From NCBI GenBank assembly GCA_023265495.1, contig JAHFTP010000063.1, positions 1-8,478 of the forward strand: 8,478 bases of DNA. The letters run 5' to 3'. Positions within the stretch are counted from its first letter, which is position 1. Each line of letters begins with the position of its first letter. Positions 1-6,322 of this stretch are shown here, in pieces. The notes below the pieces were generated by a model that did no database searches, was not told where the DNA came from, and was given only the letters and a program-made list of their open reading frames with translations. This stretch comes from Chlamydiota bacterium. GTDB taxonomy: Bacteria; Chlamydiota; Chlamydiia; Chlamydiales; Rhabdochlamydiaceae. The position numbers and the translations under genes were made by a program.

Positions 1-1464
1 ATCCACTCCCTCAAGTTCTCTTCGCAACATATCTAACCTGCCGCTTACTATCAAGGCGTCTGCCACAGCAGACACTAAGAGCGGAGCGCATCTTTGCACT
101 ACAGGTATCTCTGTGATCGAACTAGTGATAGGGGGTGATGATTTTTTCTCGACTTCAGACGTTGAGGTCGAAGGGTGGCTTTGCACTACAGGTATCTCTG
201 TGATCGAACTAGTGATAGGGGGTGATGATTTTTTCTCGACTTCAGACGTTGAGGTCGAAGGGCGGCTTTGTACTACAGGTATCTCTGCGACCGGAGTTGT
301 CGATGCTTGTGAAGTACCGGAAGAAGACCTCGTAGGAAAAGACAATAACACATCGTCCATAGAGCGCAGTAGGGGATATTTTTCCATAGCGTCTTCTGTG
401 CATTTATCAGAGACAGATCCCTGTGCCAATCCCCGCATTATAGAAGATAATGCAGCTATCATCTCATGTTTTGTTTTCAGGTCATCCGAAGGATGTTTTG
501 CGATCTTTTTTCGTATTGAATCTAAGATGGATTGGACCTCTGTTTCATACTTACATACATCCTCTTGTATGGATTGAAGAGCCTGACGTCTTTGCTCAGG
601 TGTTGCAGATAGTCCATTCTGACCCAGGAATGCCTCCCGCCCATATTCATCATTCCCCCTAGGCTCCCCTGCGAGCTCCCACGTTGCTCTAAAAACTCTC
701 CATTGTAGCACATCTGGTAATAGAGGGAACAATACCTTTACCCTCGATTCATTGTCTATATTAGCGAGAATCTCTTGTATAATCCTGGAAGGAGTGAGCA
801 GCATCGGAGGAGTGAGCAGCATTTCTACTGCAAGCGCTTTTTCATGTTTGGCAGCTTTTGGAGTATCTGACTTCTTCTTGACGTCGTCATTGGAAGGGGA
901 TAAAAATGCCACCCGACCAACTGCGTTTGCCGAAGATTCCCGACACATTAGTATATCCTGCATATTTTTAAACACTTGGTTTTGTACTTTCTTTGGCAGT
1001 TCTGCAAAGGCCTCCATAGCCATTTCTTCGTTATTTTGTCTAAATGCAGCGGCTACTTGGGCCAAAGTACAGAATGTGGTGTCTCGTAGGGAATCCGAGC
1101 TTCTTGCAGTCGCCCCCACAGGAACCACGCCGGCTTGCTGCGCAACCGATTCTGCTCGTTGCATAAGATCTGTCAGTTCTTTGGAAATCTGGCGAATGTC
1201 TTGTAAAAACGGTTCGGAAGAGGACTCGCGAAGAAGCTTGCCCGAAGTGCGTTCTTTCTCTAGGCTAATGGATAAGTATTCAGACACATTGGATTCCAGA
1301 CTTTTTAGTAAATCTTTGATCTTTTCACGCTCTTGTAGGTTGATATTCGGTTGCTGGTGTAGATATTCTTGCCATCCTCTGGCCTGCATAAGTCTATGGT
1401 GACACACACCCGATAGTTCACACGCTCTAACCTCTTGTGCACTCGGTATATTCCTTGTACTCAT
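1..1464 (-). CDS. Large hypothetical protein with coiled-coil and repeat region, C-terminus cut by the window edge
   Basis: An uninterrupted frame of 488 codons runs from ATG at 1464 to the left edge with no stop, so the 3' end is missing. The start is supported by an AAGGAG ribosome site six bases upstream and a strong promoter at 1531-1560. I do not recognise the family. Residues 43-115 and 285-345 are rich in charged residues, Leu and Gln and look helical or coiled-coil. A hexapeptide is doubled at 215-226 (MLLTPP/MLLTPS). Residues 375-457 are low-complexity Ser/Thr/Pro-rich and hold a 29-residue repeat (core EIPVVQSxPSTSTSEVEKK), present twice in full plus the start of a third copy. There is no obvious signal peptide and no membrane segment. 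Large, helical, Ser/Pro-rich orphan proteins of this kind are common among chlamydial type III secreted effectors, but that role is inference. The frame is certain; the function is unknown. Confidence 0.85.
   Translation of the reverse strand, partial: MSTRNIPSAQEVRACELSGVCHHRLMQARGWQEYLHQQPNINLQEREKIKDLLKSLESNVSEYLSISLEKERTSGKLLRESSSEPFLQDIRQISKELTDLMQRAESVAQQAGVVPVGATARSSDSLRDTTFCTLAQVAAAFRQNNEEMAMEAFAELPKKVQNQVFKNMQDILMCRESSANAVGRVAFLSPSNDDVKKKSDTPKAAKHEKALAVEMLLTPPMLLTPSRIIQEILANIDNESRVKVLFPLLPDVLQWRVFRATWELAGEPRGNDEYGREAFLGQNGLSATPEQRRQALQSIQEDVCKYETEVQSILDSIRKKIAKHPSDDLKTKHEMIAALSSIMRGLAQGSVSDKCTEDAMEKYPLLRSMDDVLLSFPTRSSSGTSQASTTPVAEIPVVQSRPSTSTSEVEKKSSPPITSSITEIPVVQSHPSTSTSEVEKKSSPPITSSITEIPVVQRCAPLLVSAVADALIVSGRLDMLRRELEGVD
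92..287. repeat. 87-bp in-frame tandem repeat, about 2.25 copies
   Basis: Copies lie at 92-178 and 179-265 and differ at a single base (T176 against C263). A third, partial copy covers 266-287 with one mismatch. The period is 87 bp, or 29 codons, so it keeps the frame of the surrounding gene on the minus strand and encodes a Ser/Thr/Pro-rich segment. The near identity points to a recent duplication or ongoing homogenisation. Confidence 0.95.
788..822. repeat. 18-bp in-frame direct repeat, two copies
   Basis: GGAGTGAGCAGCAT occurs at 791-804 and again at 809-822, a period of 18 bp. On the minus strand it encodes the doubled hexapeptide MLLTPP/MLLTPS of the leftward gene. This is a second, older-looking small duplication in the same gene. 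Confidence 0.8.
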
Positions 1465-1530
1465 ACCGCACTCCTTCAATTTTTTTGTTTAATTTCTGCT
1501 TGTTAAAAGATTGATATTAATATAAAAATA

Positions 1531-1560
1531 ATTATAACAAAGGTGGTTTGTTTTTTGCAA
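1531..1560 (-). promoter_or_regulatory. Sigma-70-type (sigma-66) promoter of the leftward hypothetical gene
   Basis: Read on the minus strand, TTGCAA (1560-1555) is followed after 18 bases by a perfect TATAAT (1536-1531). Transcription would begin near 1525, leaving a leader of roughly 60 bases before ATG 1464 in an A/T-rich stretch. No repressor site is evident, apart from the 28-bp palindrome that begins 17 bp upstream of the -35 box. Confidence 0.65.
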
Positions 1561-1576
1561 TAAACCATTATTGTGG

Positions 1577-1604
1577 AATCTTATTTTTTATAAAAAATAA
1601 GATT
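1577..1604. repeat. 28-bp perfect palindrome
   Basis: AATCTTATTTTTTA at 1577-1590 is followed directly by its exact reverse complement at 1591-1604. It lies in the non-coding stretch just upstream of the leftward promoter. It could be a binding site for a dimeric regulator or the hairpin of a terminator; it has no GC-rich stem and no separate T-tract, so it is not a standard terminator. Confidence 0.85.
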
Positions 1605-1674
1605 ACCGGAAGATAGTTAACGTGAAAGAAGGCTATATCAATATGAGTACCAAAGAGATAGGGTGTTTGTGTGT

Positions 1675-1757
1675 CGCCCTTTCAAGTTCGAAGTGCACAA
1701 ATAGTGTAAATAAATTTCTTTAAATAGCCGCTAGTGCGCTTCGAACTTGAAAAGGCG
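1675..1757. repeat. 83-bp segment bounded by 24-bp inverted repeats
   Basis: Bases 1675-1698 and 1734-1757 are inverted repeats matching at 22 of 24 positions (core TTCAAGTTCGAAG), separated by 35 A/T-rich bases. The tetramer GTGT directly flanks both ends (1671-1674 and 1758-1761), as a short target duplication would. It may be a tiny non-autonomous inverted-repeat element, an insertion-sequence remnant, or simply a long stem-loop. No transposase is present in the window. Confidence 0.6.
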
Positions 1758-1761
1758 GTGT

Positions 1762-1795
1762 AAAAACTTCTCTTCAATAAGAGGAGGCTTTTTTT
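1762..1795 (-). terminator. Probable intrinsic terminator, potentially bidirectional
   Basis: CTTCTCTT (1767-1774) pairs with AAGAGGAG (1779-1786) through a CAAT loop, with one G-T pair. The hairpin is bordered by AAAAA at 1762-1766 and by a T-run at 1789-1795, so it has a T-tract in both directions. On the minus strand it lies about 65 bp past the end of the MFS transporter gene, which it probably terminates. Confidence 0.6.
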
Positions 1796-1807
1796 GAGGC
1801 TGTTCAA

Positions 1808-1838
1808 CGTAAAGAGAGAGAAAACCTCTCTCTTTACG
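1808..1838 (-). terminator. 13-bp perfect stem-loop after the MFS transporter gene
   Basis: CGTAAAGAGAGAG (1808-1820) is exactly complementary to 1826-1838, with a 5-base loop. It begins 12 bp past the transporter stop codon. It has no T-tract of its own; together with the hairpin at 1762-1795 it forms a tandem terminator or a 3' stabilising stem. Confidence 0.6.
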
Positions 1839-1850
1839 CTTGCCGGTATT

Positions 1851-3161
1851 TTAAGGCAGGGAGGCGGGATACTGGGGCTTGCAGAAGGTCTCTCTGATAA
1901 AGAGCATGACAATCAGTGCAATCACCAAGTAGGCGGGTAATGTCAGCAAGGCCAGGCGGTAGGTCTCTGTAGGAAATACCCTAGCCCCTCCTTCCATGGC
2001 TCCTTGCCAGCCAAGATCCAAAAATTTACCGGTCATGGGGTCAGATACGGCGCCTAGCAGGGCGTTGAACGTATTCATAAAGCCTACAGCCGTCGCAGCC
2101 ATAATGGGGGCATTGATCTCCCGAATCATGGTGAAGCTGAGCAAAAATGCGCTGATGGTGATGCCAAAGAAGAGCAGTAATGTGCTAAGCACGTTTAATG
2201 GGAGAGGGGGGGAGAGCAAGACAAAGGAAATGATAAACAGGGAAATGATCGTCCCTGTAAACATGACTACCTTGCGTTTTCCTATCCTGTCAGAGAGCCA
2301 GCCGGTGAGAGGTGCTCCGATGGCAAAGCCGATAAAAATAAGGGATACTTCATGAGCAGACTTGGTATGGGATAGGTTATAATATTGCGCAAGGAACGGC
2401 ACGCCCCACAGCCCTCCGAATACGGAGACGGGAGCAAAGGCAAGCCCGCTGTAGATGGATACCCACCAGCATTGTTTGTTCTTTACGATCTGTTTGCCGC
2501 CGTCGACTATGCGTTTGACGTCTTTTGCTTTGAGGATATGTTCTTGGTGTTTGGGGGCATCTCTTACTACAAGCCAAAATAGGATGACCAAGGCAACACC
2601 TATCCAAGCAATGGCTTCGATCGCAGATCTCCACCCTAAATAGGAGATGAAGGCAGAGAGGGGGGCTTGTCCTCCCACTGCTCCTAGCATTCCGACCGTC
2701 ATCATAAGCCCTGCCATCAGAGCAAATCGTTTAGGGGGAAACCAGTTTGCCACGAGCTTTAAGCAATTGAGTGCAGCAAAAGAGGCGCCGGCTCCAGTGA
2801 GGAACCTTCCCACGCAGGCTAAGAAAACGGTGTTTGCATTAGCAAAGAGGATAGCTCCTCCGGCGCAGAGCGCCATAGCAATGGTGGTCATGTTTCTTGG
2901 CCCGAATTTGTCGAGTAAAATGCCGGCAGGTATTTGCATGATCAGGTAAGAGTAGAAATAGGTGGCAGCGAGGTTGCCGAGCTCTGCGCCGTCAATGTGA
3001 AAGGCTGCCATCAAATCTTTTGTCATAACGCTCGGAGACACTTCCAGCGCATACTTATAAAACATAAATAGAGCGCTAAGTAACCAGATAGCCCAGGCGT
3101 AGGCCGGGTGTTTAGAGAAAGAAGAAAACATTTTTGGTGAGATCCACGATGCTCTGCTCAT
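1851..3161 (-). CDS. Major facilitator superfamily transporter, possibly Pht-like
   Basis: This 436-residue inner-membrane protein has the length and alternating hydrophobic pattern of a 12-helix MFS carrier that moves a small solute by uniport, symport or antiport. The MFS signature loop appears in both halves: GILLDKFGPR at 80-89 between helices 2 and 3, and GWLSDRIGKRK at 287-297 between helices 8 and 9. A charged central loop at about 201-228 links the halves. The N-terminal segment FYKYALEVSPSVM (34-46) resembles the start of phagosomal transporter (Pht) proteins of Legionella, Coxiella and Francisella, which import amino acids or nucleosides. That subfamily call and any substrate are inference. 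The start at 3161 has AGAGGA five bases upstream. The gene is separated from the gene behind it by a terminator and is followed by tandem hairpins, so it is probably a single-gene unit; I see no clear promoter. Confidence 0.9.
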   Translation of the reverse strand: MSRASWISPKMFSSFSKHPAYAWAIWLLSALFMFYKYALEVSPSVMTKDLMAAFHIDGAELGNLAATYFYSYLIMQIPAGILLDKFGPRNMTTIAMALCAGGAILFANANTVFLACVGRFLTGAGASFAALNCLKLVANWFPPKRFALMAGLMMTVGMLGAVGGQAPLSAFISYLGWRSAIEAIAWIGVALVILFWLVVRDAPKHQEHILKAKDVKRIVDGGKQIVKNKQCWWVSIYSGLAFAPVSVFGGLWGVPFLAQYYNLSHTKSAHEVSLIFIGFAIGAPLTGWLSDRIGKRKVVMFTGTIISLFIISFVLLSPPLPLNVLSTLLLFFGITISAFLLSFTMIREINAPIMAATAVGFMNTFNALLGAVSDPMTGKFLDLGWQGAMEGGARVFPTETYRLALLTLPAYLVIALIVMLFIRETFCKPQYPASLP

Positions 3162-3193
3162 AAAAATCCTCTATGTTAAATGCAAAAGACAAG

Positions 3194-3222
3194 GCAAAGA
3201 AGCCCCCTTCTGGGGGCTTTGC
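3194..3222 (-). terminator. Intrinsic terminator of the AsmA-like gene
   Basis: AAGCCCCC (3200-3207) pairs with GGGGGCTT (3212-3219) around a TTCT loop. An outer GCAAA/TTTGC pairing (3194-3198 with 3218-3222) can extend it past a three-base bulge. On the minus strand a pyrimidine-rich tail with several T-runs follows. It sits 22 bp past the stop of the AsmA-like gene and 39 bp before the MFS start. Confidence 0.75.
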
Positions 3223-3244
3223 ATATCGACGAAGTGTAAAGGAT

Positions 3245-4003
3245 TTATTCACTAATGGCTATTTCTATTTTTGGGTCCGTTGGGTTTGCATTGAAAAACC
3301 CCTTGAAGGGGGAAAGAAACTTTTGGATGTCGCTCTGATTTTGGATAATATCTTGTAGCATGTTTTGTAAGTTCTGTTTGATGAATACGGATTGGAGCAT
3401 CTGTCCGAGTACGGAATTCATAAGTTGATCCATAGGAATCCCTTTTTCTGTACTGATGTTTTTTAGTTCTATGCTTTTGATCGGAGGGAGCTTTTGTACT
3501 TTGCCTCCTTCTTTTATATAGACAACGTCAACAGAGATGTTGGTTAAAAGAAGAGATCGTATAAAGACGATCTTTCCAGACGAACTCTCTTTTTCTTTAA
3601 CAGCAGTGGAGGATTTGAGATTTTTCATAATGGTCGTCCAATTCCCATTTGTGCTCTTGGCTGAATCAAATTCTAAGCCTAAGTAGATATCATTAACCGC
3701 AATTTGGTCGATGACAATCACCTTATCTAAGTAGTTGCTAAGAGGCGCATTCACATAGATCTGCTCGGCAGAAAAAGCCTTAGGCAGGATGCCTCCTTTG
3801 ACATTGCCAATCTCTGCATTGCTAATAGAGATCTCTTTCCAGGAAAGACCAATGTCTCCAATGCTCACTGTGACATGCATCTTCTTAGACATGTTATTAG
3901 CAAGCATATCAGGCACCCTTGACCAGCCTATAAAAGCGATCACTACCAAAACAATTAGCAGTAAAACTGTCCAGCCAAGTAGGTGGGATAGAAAACGTCT
4001 CAT
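3245..4003 (-). CDS. AsmA-like, membrane-anchored envelope protein
   Basis: This 252-residue protein has one N-terminal hydrophobic anchor (about residues 8-27) after a short basic start (MRRF), with the remainder predicted outside the inner membrane. Residues 42-112 show the beta-repeat rhythm of the AsmA/DUF748 group: short alternating strands in phrases such as VSIGDIGLSWKEISISNAEI and VIVIDQIAVNDIYLGLEF. Members of that group act in envelope homeostasis and bacterial lipid transport; a role here is inferred. The C-terminal third is Gln/Asn-rich and helical (about 188-232). It is much shorter than full AsmA proteins, so it is a minimal family member. I chose ATG 4003 because AAGGAGA lies at the right distance before it; a TTG at 4072 would add 23 residues that spoil the signal-anchor layout and has no good ribosome site. 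It follows the groEL terminator, so it is probably transcribed separately. Confidence 0.75.
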   Translation of the reverse strand: MRRFLSHLLGWTVLLLIVLVVIAFIGWSRVPDMLANNMSKKMHVTVSIGDIGLSWKEISISNAEIGNVKGGILPKAFSAEQIYVNAPLSNYLDKVIVIDQIAVNDIYLGLEFDSAKSTNGNWTTIMKNLKSSTAVKEKESSSGKIVFIRSLLLTNISVDVVYIKEGGKVQKLPPIKSIELKNISTEKGIPMDQLMNSVLGQMLQSVFIKQNLQNMLQDIIQNQSDIQKFLSPFKGFFNANPTDPKIEIAISE

Positions 4004-4080
4004 GACAGGCTCTCCTTTGCTCTTTTCTGTAGAGTAATAAAATAATAAGTATATATCAAGAGGAGGAACCAAAAAAGGAA

Positions 4081-4103
4081 AGGCGCCTAAATAATAGGCG
4101 CCT
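4081..4103 (-). terminator. Intrinsic terminator of the groES-groEL operon
   Basis: AGGCGCCTA (4081-4089) pairs perfectly with TAGGCGCCT (4095-4103) around a 5-base loop. On the minus strand it is followed by TTTCCTTTTTT. It begins 26 bp past the groEL stop codon, so it ends the chaperonin transcript before the AsmA-like gene. Confidence 0.85.
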
Positions 4104-4129
4104 ATAAAAACAGGTCAGACTGTTCAGTC

Positions 4130-5755
4130 TTAGTAGTCTGCACCACTCATGGCAGAGCCGGTAGATGCCTTTTCTTCTACTTCCTCAGAGATGATTGCCT
4201 CGGTTGTGAGAAGAAGAGCTGCGACGGATGCTGCAAGCTCAATGCTTAATCTGGTTACTTTTGTGGGATCTACAATGCCCATTGTAAGCATGTTGCCAAA
4301 CTCATCTTTTTGTGCGTCCCATCCTTCCAATGTCTGCATTTGCAGGACTTTTTGTATGATGATAGACCCCTCTTTTCCTGCATTTTCTGCAATCTGACGA
4401 AGAGGATAGCTCAGAGCTTTTATGATGATCTCTGCGCCAATTTTTTCATCTCCCGTAAGTCCTTTCGCTAGTGTTTCTACAAAAGGAAGCGTGCGTAAAA
4501 AGGCTACGCCTCCGCCAGGAAGGATGCCTTCTTCCACCGCAGCTTTTGTTGCATGCACCGCATCATCCACTCGGTCTTTTTTCTCTTTGAGTTCTATCTC
4601 TGTTGCAGCGCCAACGCGTATGATACCTACGCCGCTTCCTAGTTTTGCTAGGCGCTCTTGTAGTTTTTCTCTGTCATAGTCAGATGTGCTCTCTGCTATT
4701 TGACGCTTGATTAAGGCAATTCTTTCTTGGATGGCACTCTTTTGTCCGCCCCCTTCCACAATTGTTGTATCGTCTTTTTTGATAACGATTTTTTTCACTT
4801 TGCCGAGCATGTCTAAGGTAACGCTCTCTAACTTAATGCCGAGTTCTTCACTGATAAACTCTGCTCCGGTGAGTATCGCTATATCTTGCAGTATGGCCTT
4901 TCTTCTGTCGCCAAAGCCAGGGGCCTTGACAGCACAAACTTTGAGGCCGGCGCGCAGACGATTCACTACTAGCGTAGCAAGGGCTTCGCCTTCGATATCT
5001 TCTGCAATAATGACAAGGGGCCGTCCACTTTCTGCTGCAGCTTGCAGGAGGGGAAGAAACTCTTTCATCCCGGAGATTTTCTTGTCATAGATAAGTACAT
5101 AAGCGTCTTCGAATACACACTCTTGTGCTTCAGGATTTGTCATGAAATACGCAGAGACGTAGCCGCGATCGAAGTTCATTCCTTCTACGATGTCCAGTGT
5201 TGTCTCAAAGCCTTTTGCTTCTTCCACTGTGATGGTTCCATCTTTTCCTACTTTTTCCATCGCTTTGGCTATGATTTCTCCAATTTCCACATCTCCATTG
5301 GCAGAGATGGTCGCTACTTGAGCGATCTCTTTGCGGTCTTGTATGGGCTTGCTTAAGGCCTTTAGCTGCTCAGTGACTTCTTTCACTGCTTTCTCGATAC
5401 CGCGCTTGAGCTCCATAGGGTTAGCTCCGGCTGTGACGTTGCGTAGGCCCTCGTAATAAATGCCTTCTGCAAGTACTGTAGCTGTAGTGGTCCCATCACC
5501 CGCTTTGTCAGCAGTTTTGCTGGCCACTTCTTTCACCATCTGGGCGCCCATGTTTTCGTGCTTGTCTTCTAGTTCGATTTCTTTAGCTACTGTTACGCCG
5601 TCCTTCGTGATCTGTGGAGAGCCGAAAGACTTGTCTATAACAACATTTCTTCCTTTAGGGCCTAAAGTGACTTTTACTGCAGAGGCAAGTATCCTCACCC
5701 CTTTCAAAATCTTCTGTCTCGCTTCTTCTTTAAATTTAATGTTTTTTGCTGCCAT
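4130..5755 (-). CDS. groEL: Chaperonin GroEL (60-kDa, Hsp60), chlamydial type
   Basis: GroEL forms the double seven-membered ring that binds ATP and unfolded cytoplasmic proteins and, capped by GroES, folds them. The 541-residue length is typical. Visible landmarks are VKVTLGPKGRNVVIDKSFG (28-46), the nucleotide-binding KDGVTVAKE and GDGTTTATVL motifs, the apical segment ending in VKAPGFGDRRK, and RVDDAVHAT with EEGILPGGGVA, the region of the ATP-hydrolysis Asp in the equatorial domain. The overall pattern, including KHENMGAQMVKEVASKTADKAGDG, YDKKISGMKEFLPLL and the end GADY in place of a GGM-repeat tail, closely follows chlamydial GroEL1 as I remember it. It lies 24 bp downstream of groES and shares its promoter. 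The nearest ribosome-site match (GAGG) is somewhat far, about 13 bases, from the ATG. No truncation or missing catalytic residue is seen. Confidence 0.99.
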   Translation of the reverse strand: MAAKNIKFKEEARQKILKGVRILASAVKVTLGPKGRNVVIDKSFGSPQITKDGVTVAKEIELEDKHENMGAQMVKEVASKTADKAGDGTTTATVLAEGIYYEGLRNVTAGANPMELKRGIEKAVKEVTEQLKALSKPIQDRKEIAQVATISANGDVEIGEIIAKAMEKVGKDGTITVEEAKGFETTLDIVEGMNFDRGYVSAYFMTNPEAQECVFEDAYVLIYDKKISGMKEFLPLLQAAAESGRPLVIIAEDIEGEALATLVVNRLRAGLKVCAVKAPGFGDRRKAILQDIAILTGAEFISEELGIKLESVTLDMLGKVKKIVIKKDDTTIVEGGGQKSAIQERIALIKRQIAESTSDYDREKLQERLAKLGSGVGIIRVGAATEIELKEKKDRVDDAVHATKAAVEEGILPGGGVAFLRTLPFVETLAKGLTGDEKIGAEIIIKALSYPLRQIAENAGKEGSIIIQKVLQMQTLEGWDAQKDEFGNMLTMGIVDPTKVTRLSIELAASVAALLLTTEAIISEEVEEKASTGSAMSGADY

Positions 5756-5779
5756 AAAATAACGTTTTCCTCTTTTAAA

Positions 5780-6094
5780 TTATGATTGAATTACTGCAAT
5801 GATATCTTCGGCTTTCATGATGACGAATTCCTCGTCGTCAATCGTTACTTCTTGGCCAGAGTATTTATCCATCAAGATCATGTCTCCCACTTGGACGGGA
5901 ACAGGGATCATTTTCCCTTCTTTGGATTGGATGCCAGGGCCAACAGCTACCACTGTAGCGGTTTCTTGCTTTTTCTTTGCAGTATCAGGAAGAATAATTC
6001 CTCCCTTCAGCTTTTCTTCTTGCTCAATACGCTTTGCCAGTACTCGATTGCCAAGAGGTTTTAGTAGGTTTTTTTTTGCTGTTTGTTGTGTCAT
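5780..6094 (-). CDS. groES: Co-chaperonin GroES (10-kDa, Hsp10)
   Basis: GroES is the heptameric lid of the GroEL folding chamber. The 104-residue protein shows the family layout: a basic N-terminal tail, the opening strand KPLGNRVLAKR (12-22), the mobile loop with the GroEL-binding hydrophobic tripeptide (GGIIL, 31-35), ATVVAVGPG (46-54), VQVGDMILMDKYSG (67-80), and the closing EFVIMKAEDIIAVI. The tail is a few residues longer than in E. coli, as is usual in Chlamydia. The ATG at 6094 follows AAGGAG at a normal distance. It is the first gene of the groES-groEL operon, with a sigma-66-type promoter and a CIRCE operator upstream, which implies repression by HrcA and induction on heat shock. 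Confidence 0.99.
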   Translation of the reverse strand: MTQQTAKKNLLKPLGNRVLAKRIEQEEKLKGGIILPDTAKKKQETATVVAVGPGIQSKEGKMIPVPVQVGDMILMDKYSGQEVTIDDEEFVIMKAEDIIAVIQS

Positions 6095-6148
6095 TGCAAT
6101 CTCTCCTTTTTTGCTTAAAATGGGGGTTATCTAATTTACTCCTCATGG

Positions 6149-6177
6149 ATTGTAGGAAATATCTGCTTTTTTGGCAA
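6149..6177 (-). promoter_or_regulatory. Main promoter of groES-groEL
   Basis: On the minus strand TTGCCA (6177-6172) is followed after exactly 17 bases by TACAAT (6154-6149). Each box matches the housekeeping sigma consensus at five of six positions (TTGCCA against TTGACA; TACAAT against TATAAT). Transcription would start near 6142, about 48 bases before the groES ATG. Confidence 0.75.
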
Positions 6178-6181
6178 CAAT

Positions 6182-6208
6182 TTAGCAAACGAAGGTTTTA
6201 AGTGCTAA
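6182..6208. promoter_or_regulatory. CIRCE operator (HrcA binding site)
   Basis: On the minus strand the site reads TTAGCACTT-N9-GTTTGCTAA, matching the CIRCE consensus TTAGCACTC-N9-GAGTGCTAA at 15 of 18 arm positions with the exact 9-base spacer. CIRCE is the inverted repeat bound by the heat-shock repressor HrcA in front of groE and dnaK operons, including those of Chlamydia. Here it lies immediately upstream of the groE -35 box rather than over or downstream of the promoter. Confidence 0.9.
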
Positions 6209-6241
6209 GAATTTCGCAGGCTCAGCTGGGCTCAAAGAAAA

Positions 6242-6271
6242 TTGTATAGATGTATTTCATTTTTTTAGTAT
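6242..6271 (+). promoter_or_regulatory. Tentative promoter of the NADAR-phosphatase gene
   Basis: TTGTAT (6242-6247) and TAGTAT (6266-6271) are separated by 18 bases in the A/T-rich divergent region, with the nearby T-run and TATAAA offering an alternative -10. Both boxes match consensus at only four of six positions, so this is a suggestion. The start would lie about 45 bases before ATG 6323. Confidence 0.3.
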
Positions 6272-6322
6272 AAAAACCCTTCTTCTTTCTGCTATGCTAG
6301 ATTGCAAGATCTAGGGGGGGCT

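Noticed and set aside
92..287. CRISPR array
   Set aside because: The copies are contiguous with no unique spacers, and the period keeps a coding frame.
113..577. A 154-codon plus-strand frame carrying the repeat
   Set aside because: The repeat makes both strands look periodic, but only the minus-strand frame has a promoter, a ribosome site and continuity across 1464 bp.
752..1402. A 216-codon plus-strand frame
   Set aside because: It lies wholly inside the 488-codon minus-strand gene, has no ribosome site, and its product is a Ser/Cys/Arg-rich sequence typical of an antisense shadow.
1465..1850. A tRNA or other structured RNA gene in the long non-coding gap
   Set aside because: The dyads do not form a cloverleaf and there is no CCA end or T-loop consensus; promoter, palindrome, inverted-repeat and terminator explanations fit better.
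4001..4072. Upstream TTG start for the AsmA-like gene
   Set aside because: It has no suitable ribosome site and would put 23 extra residues ahead of a clean basic-hydrophobic anchor; ATG 4003 has AAGGAGA at normal spacing.
5786..6134. Plus-strand frames of 92 and 111 codons antisense to groES
   Set aside because: They mirror the conserved GroES frame and have no independent support.
6302..6322. TTG start for the phosphatase gene
   Set aside because: The G-rich ribosome-site-like run at 6313-6320 lies after it and serves ATG 6323.
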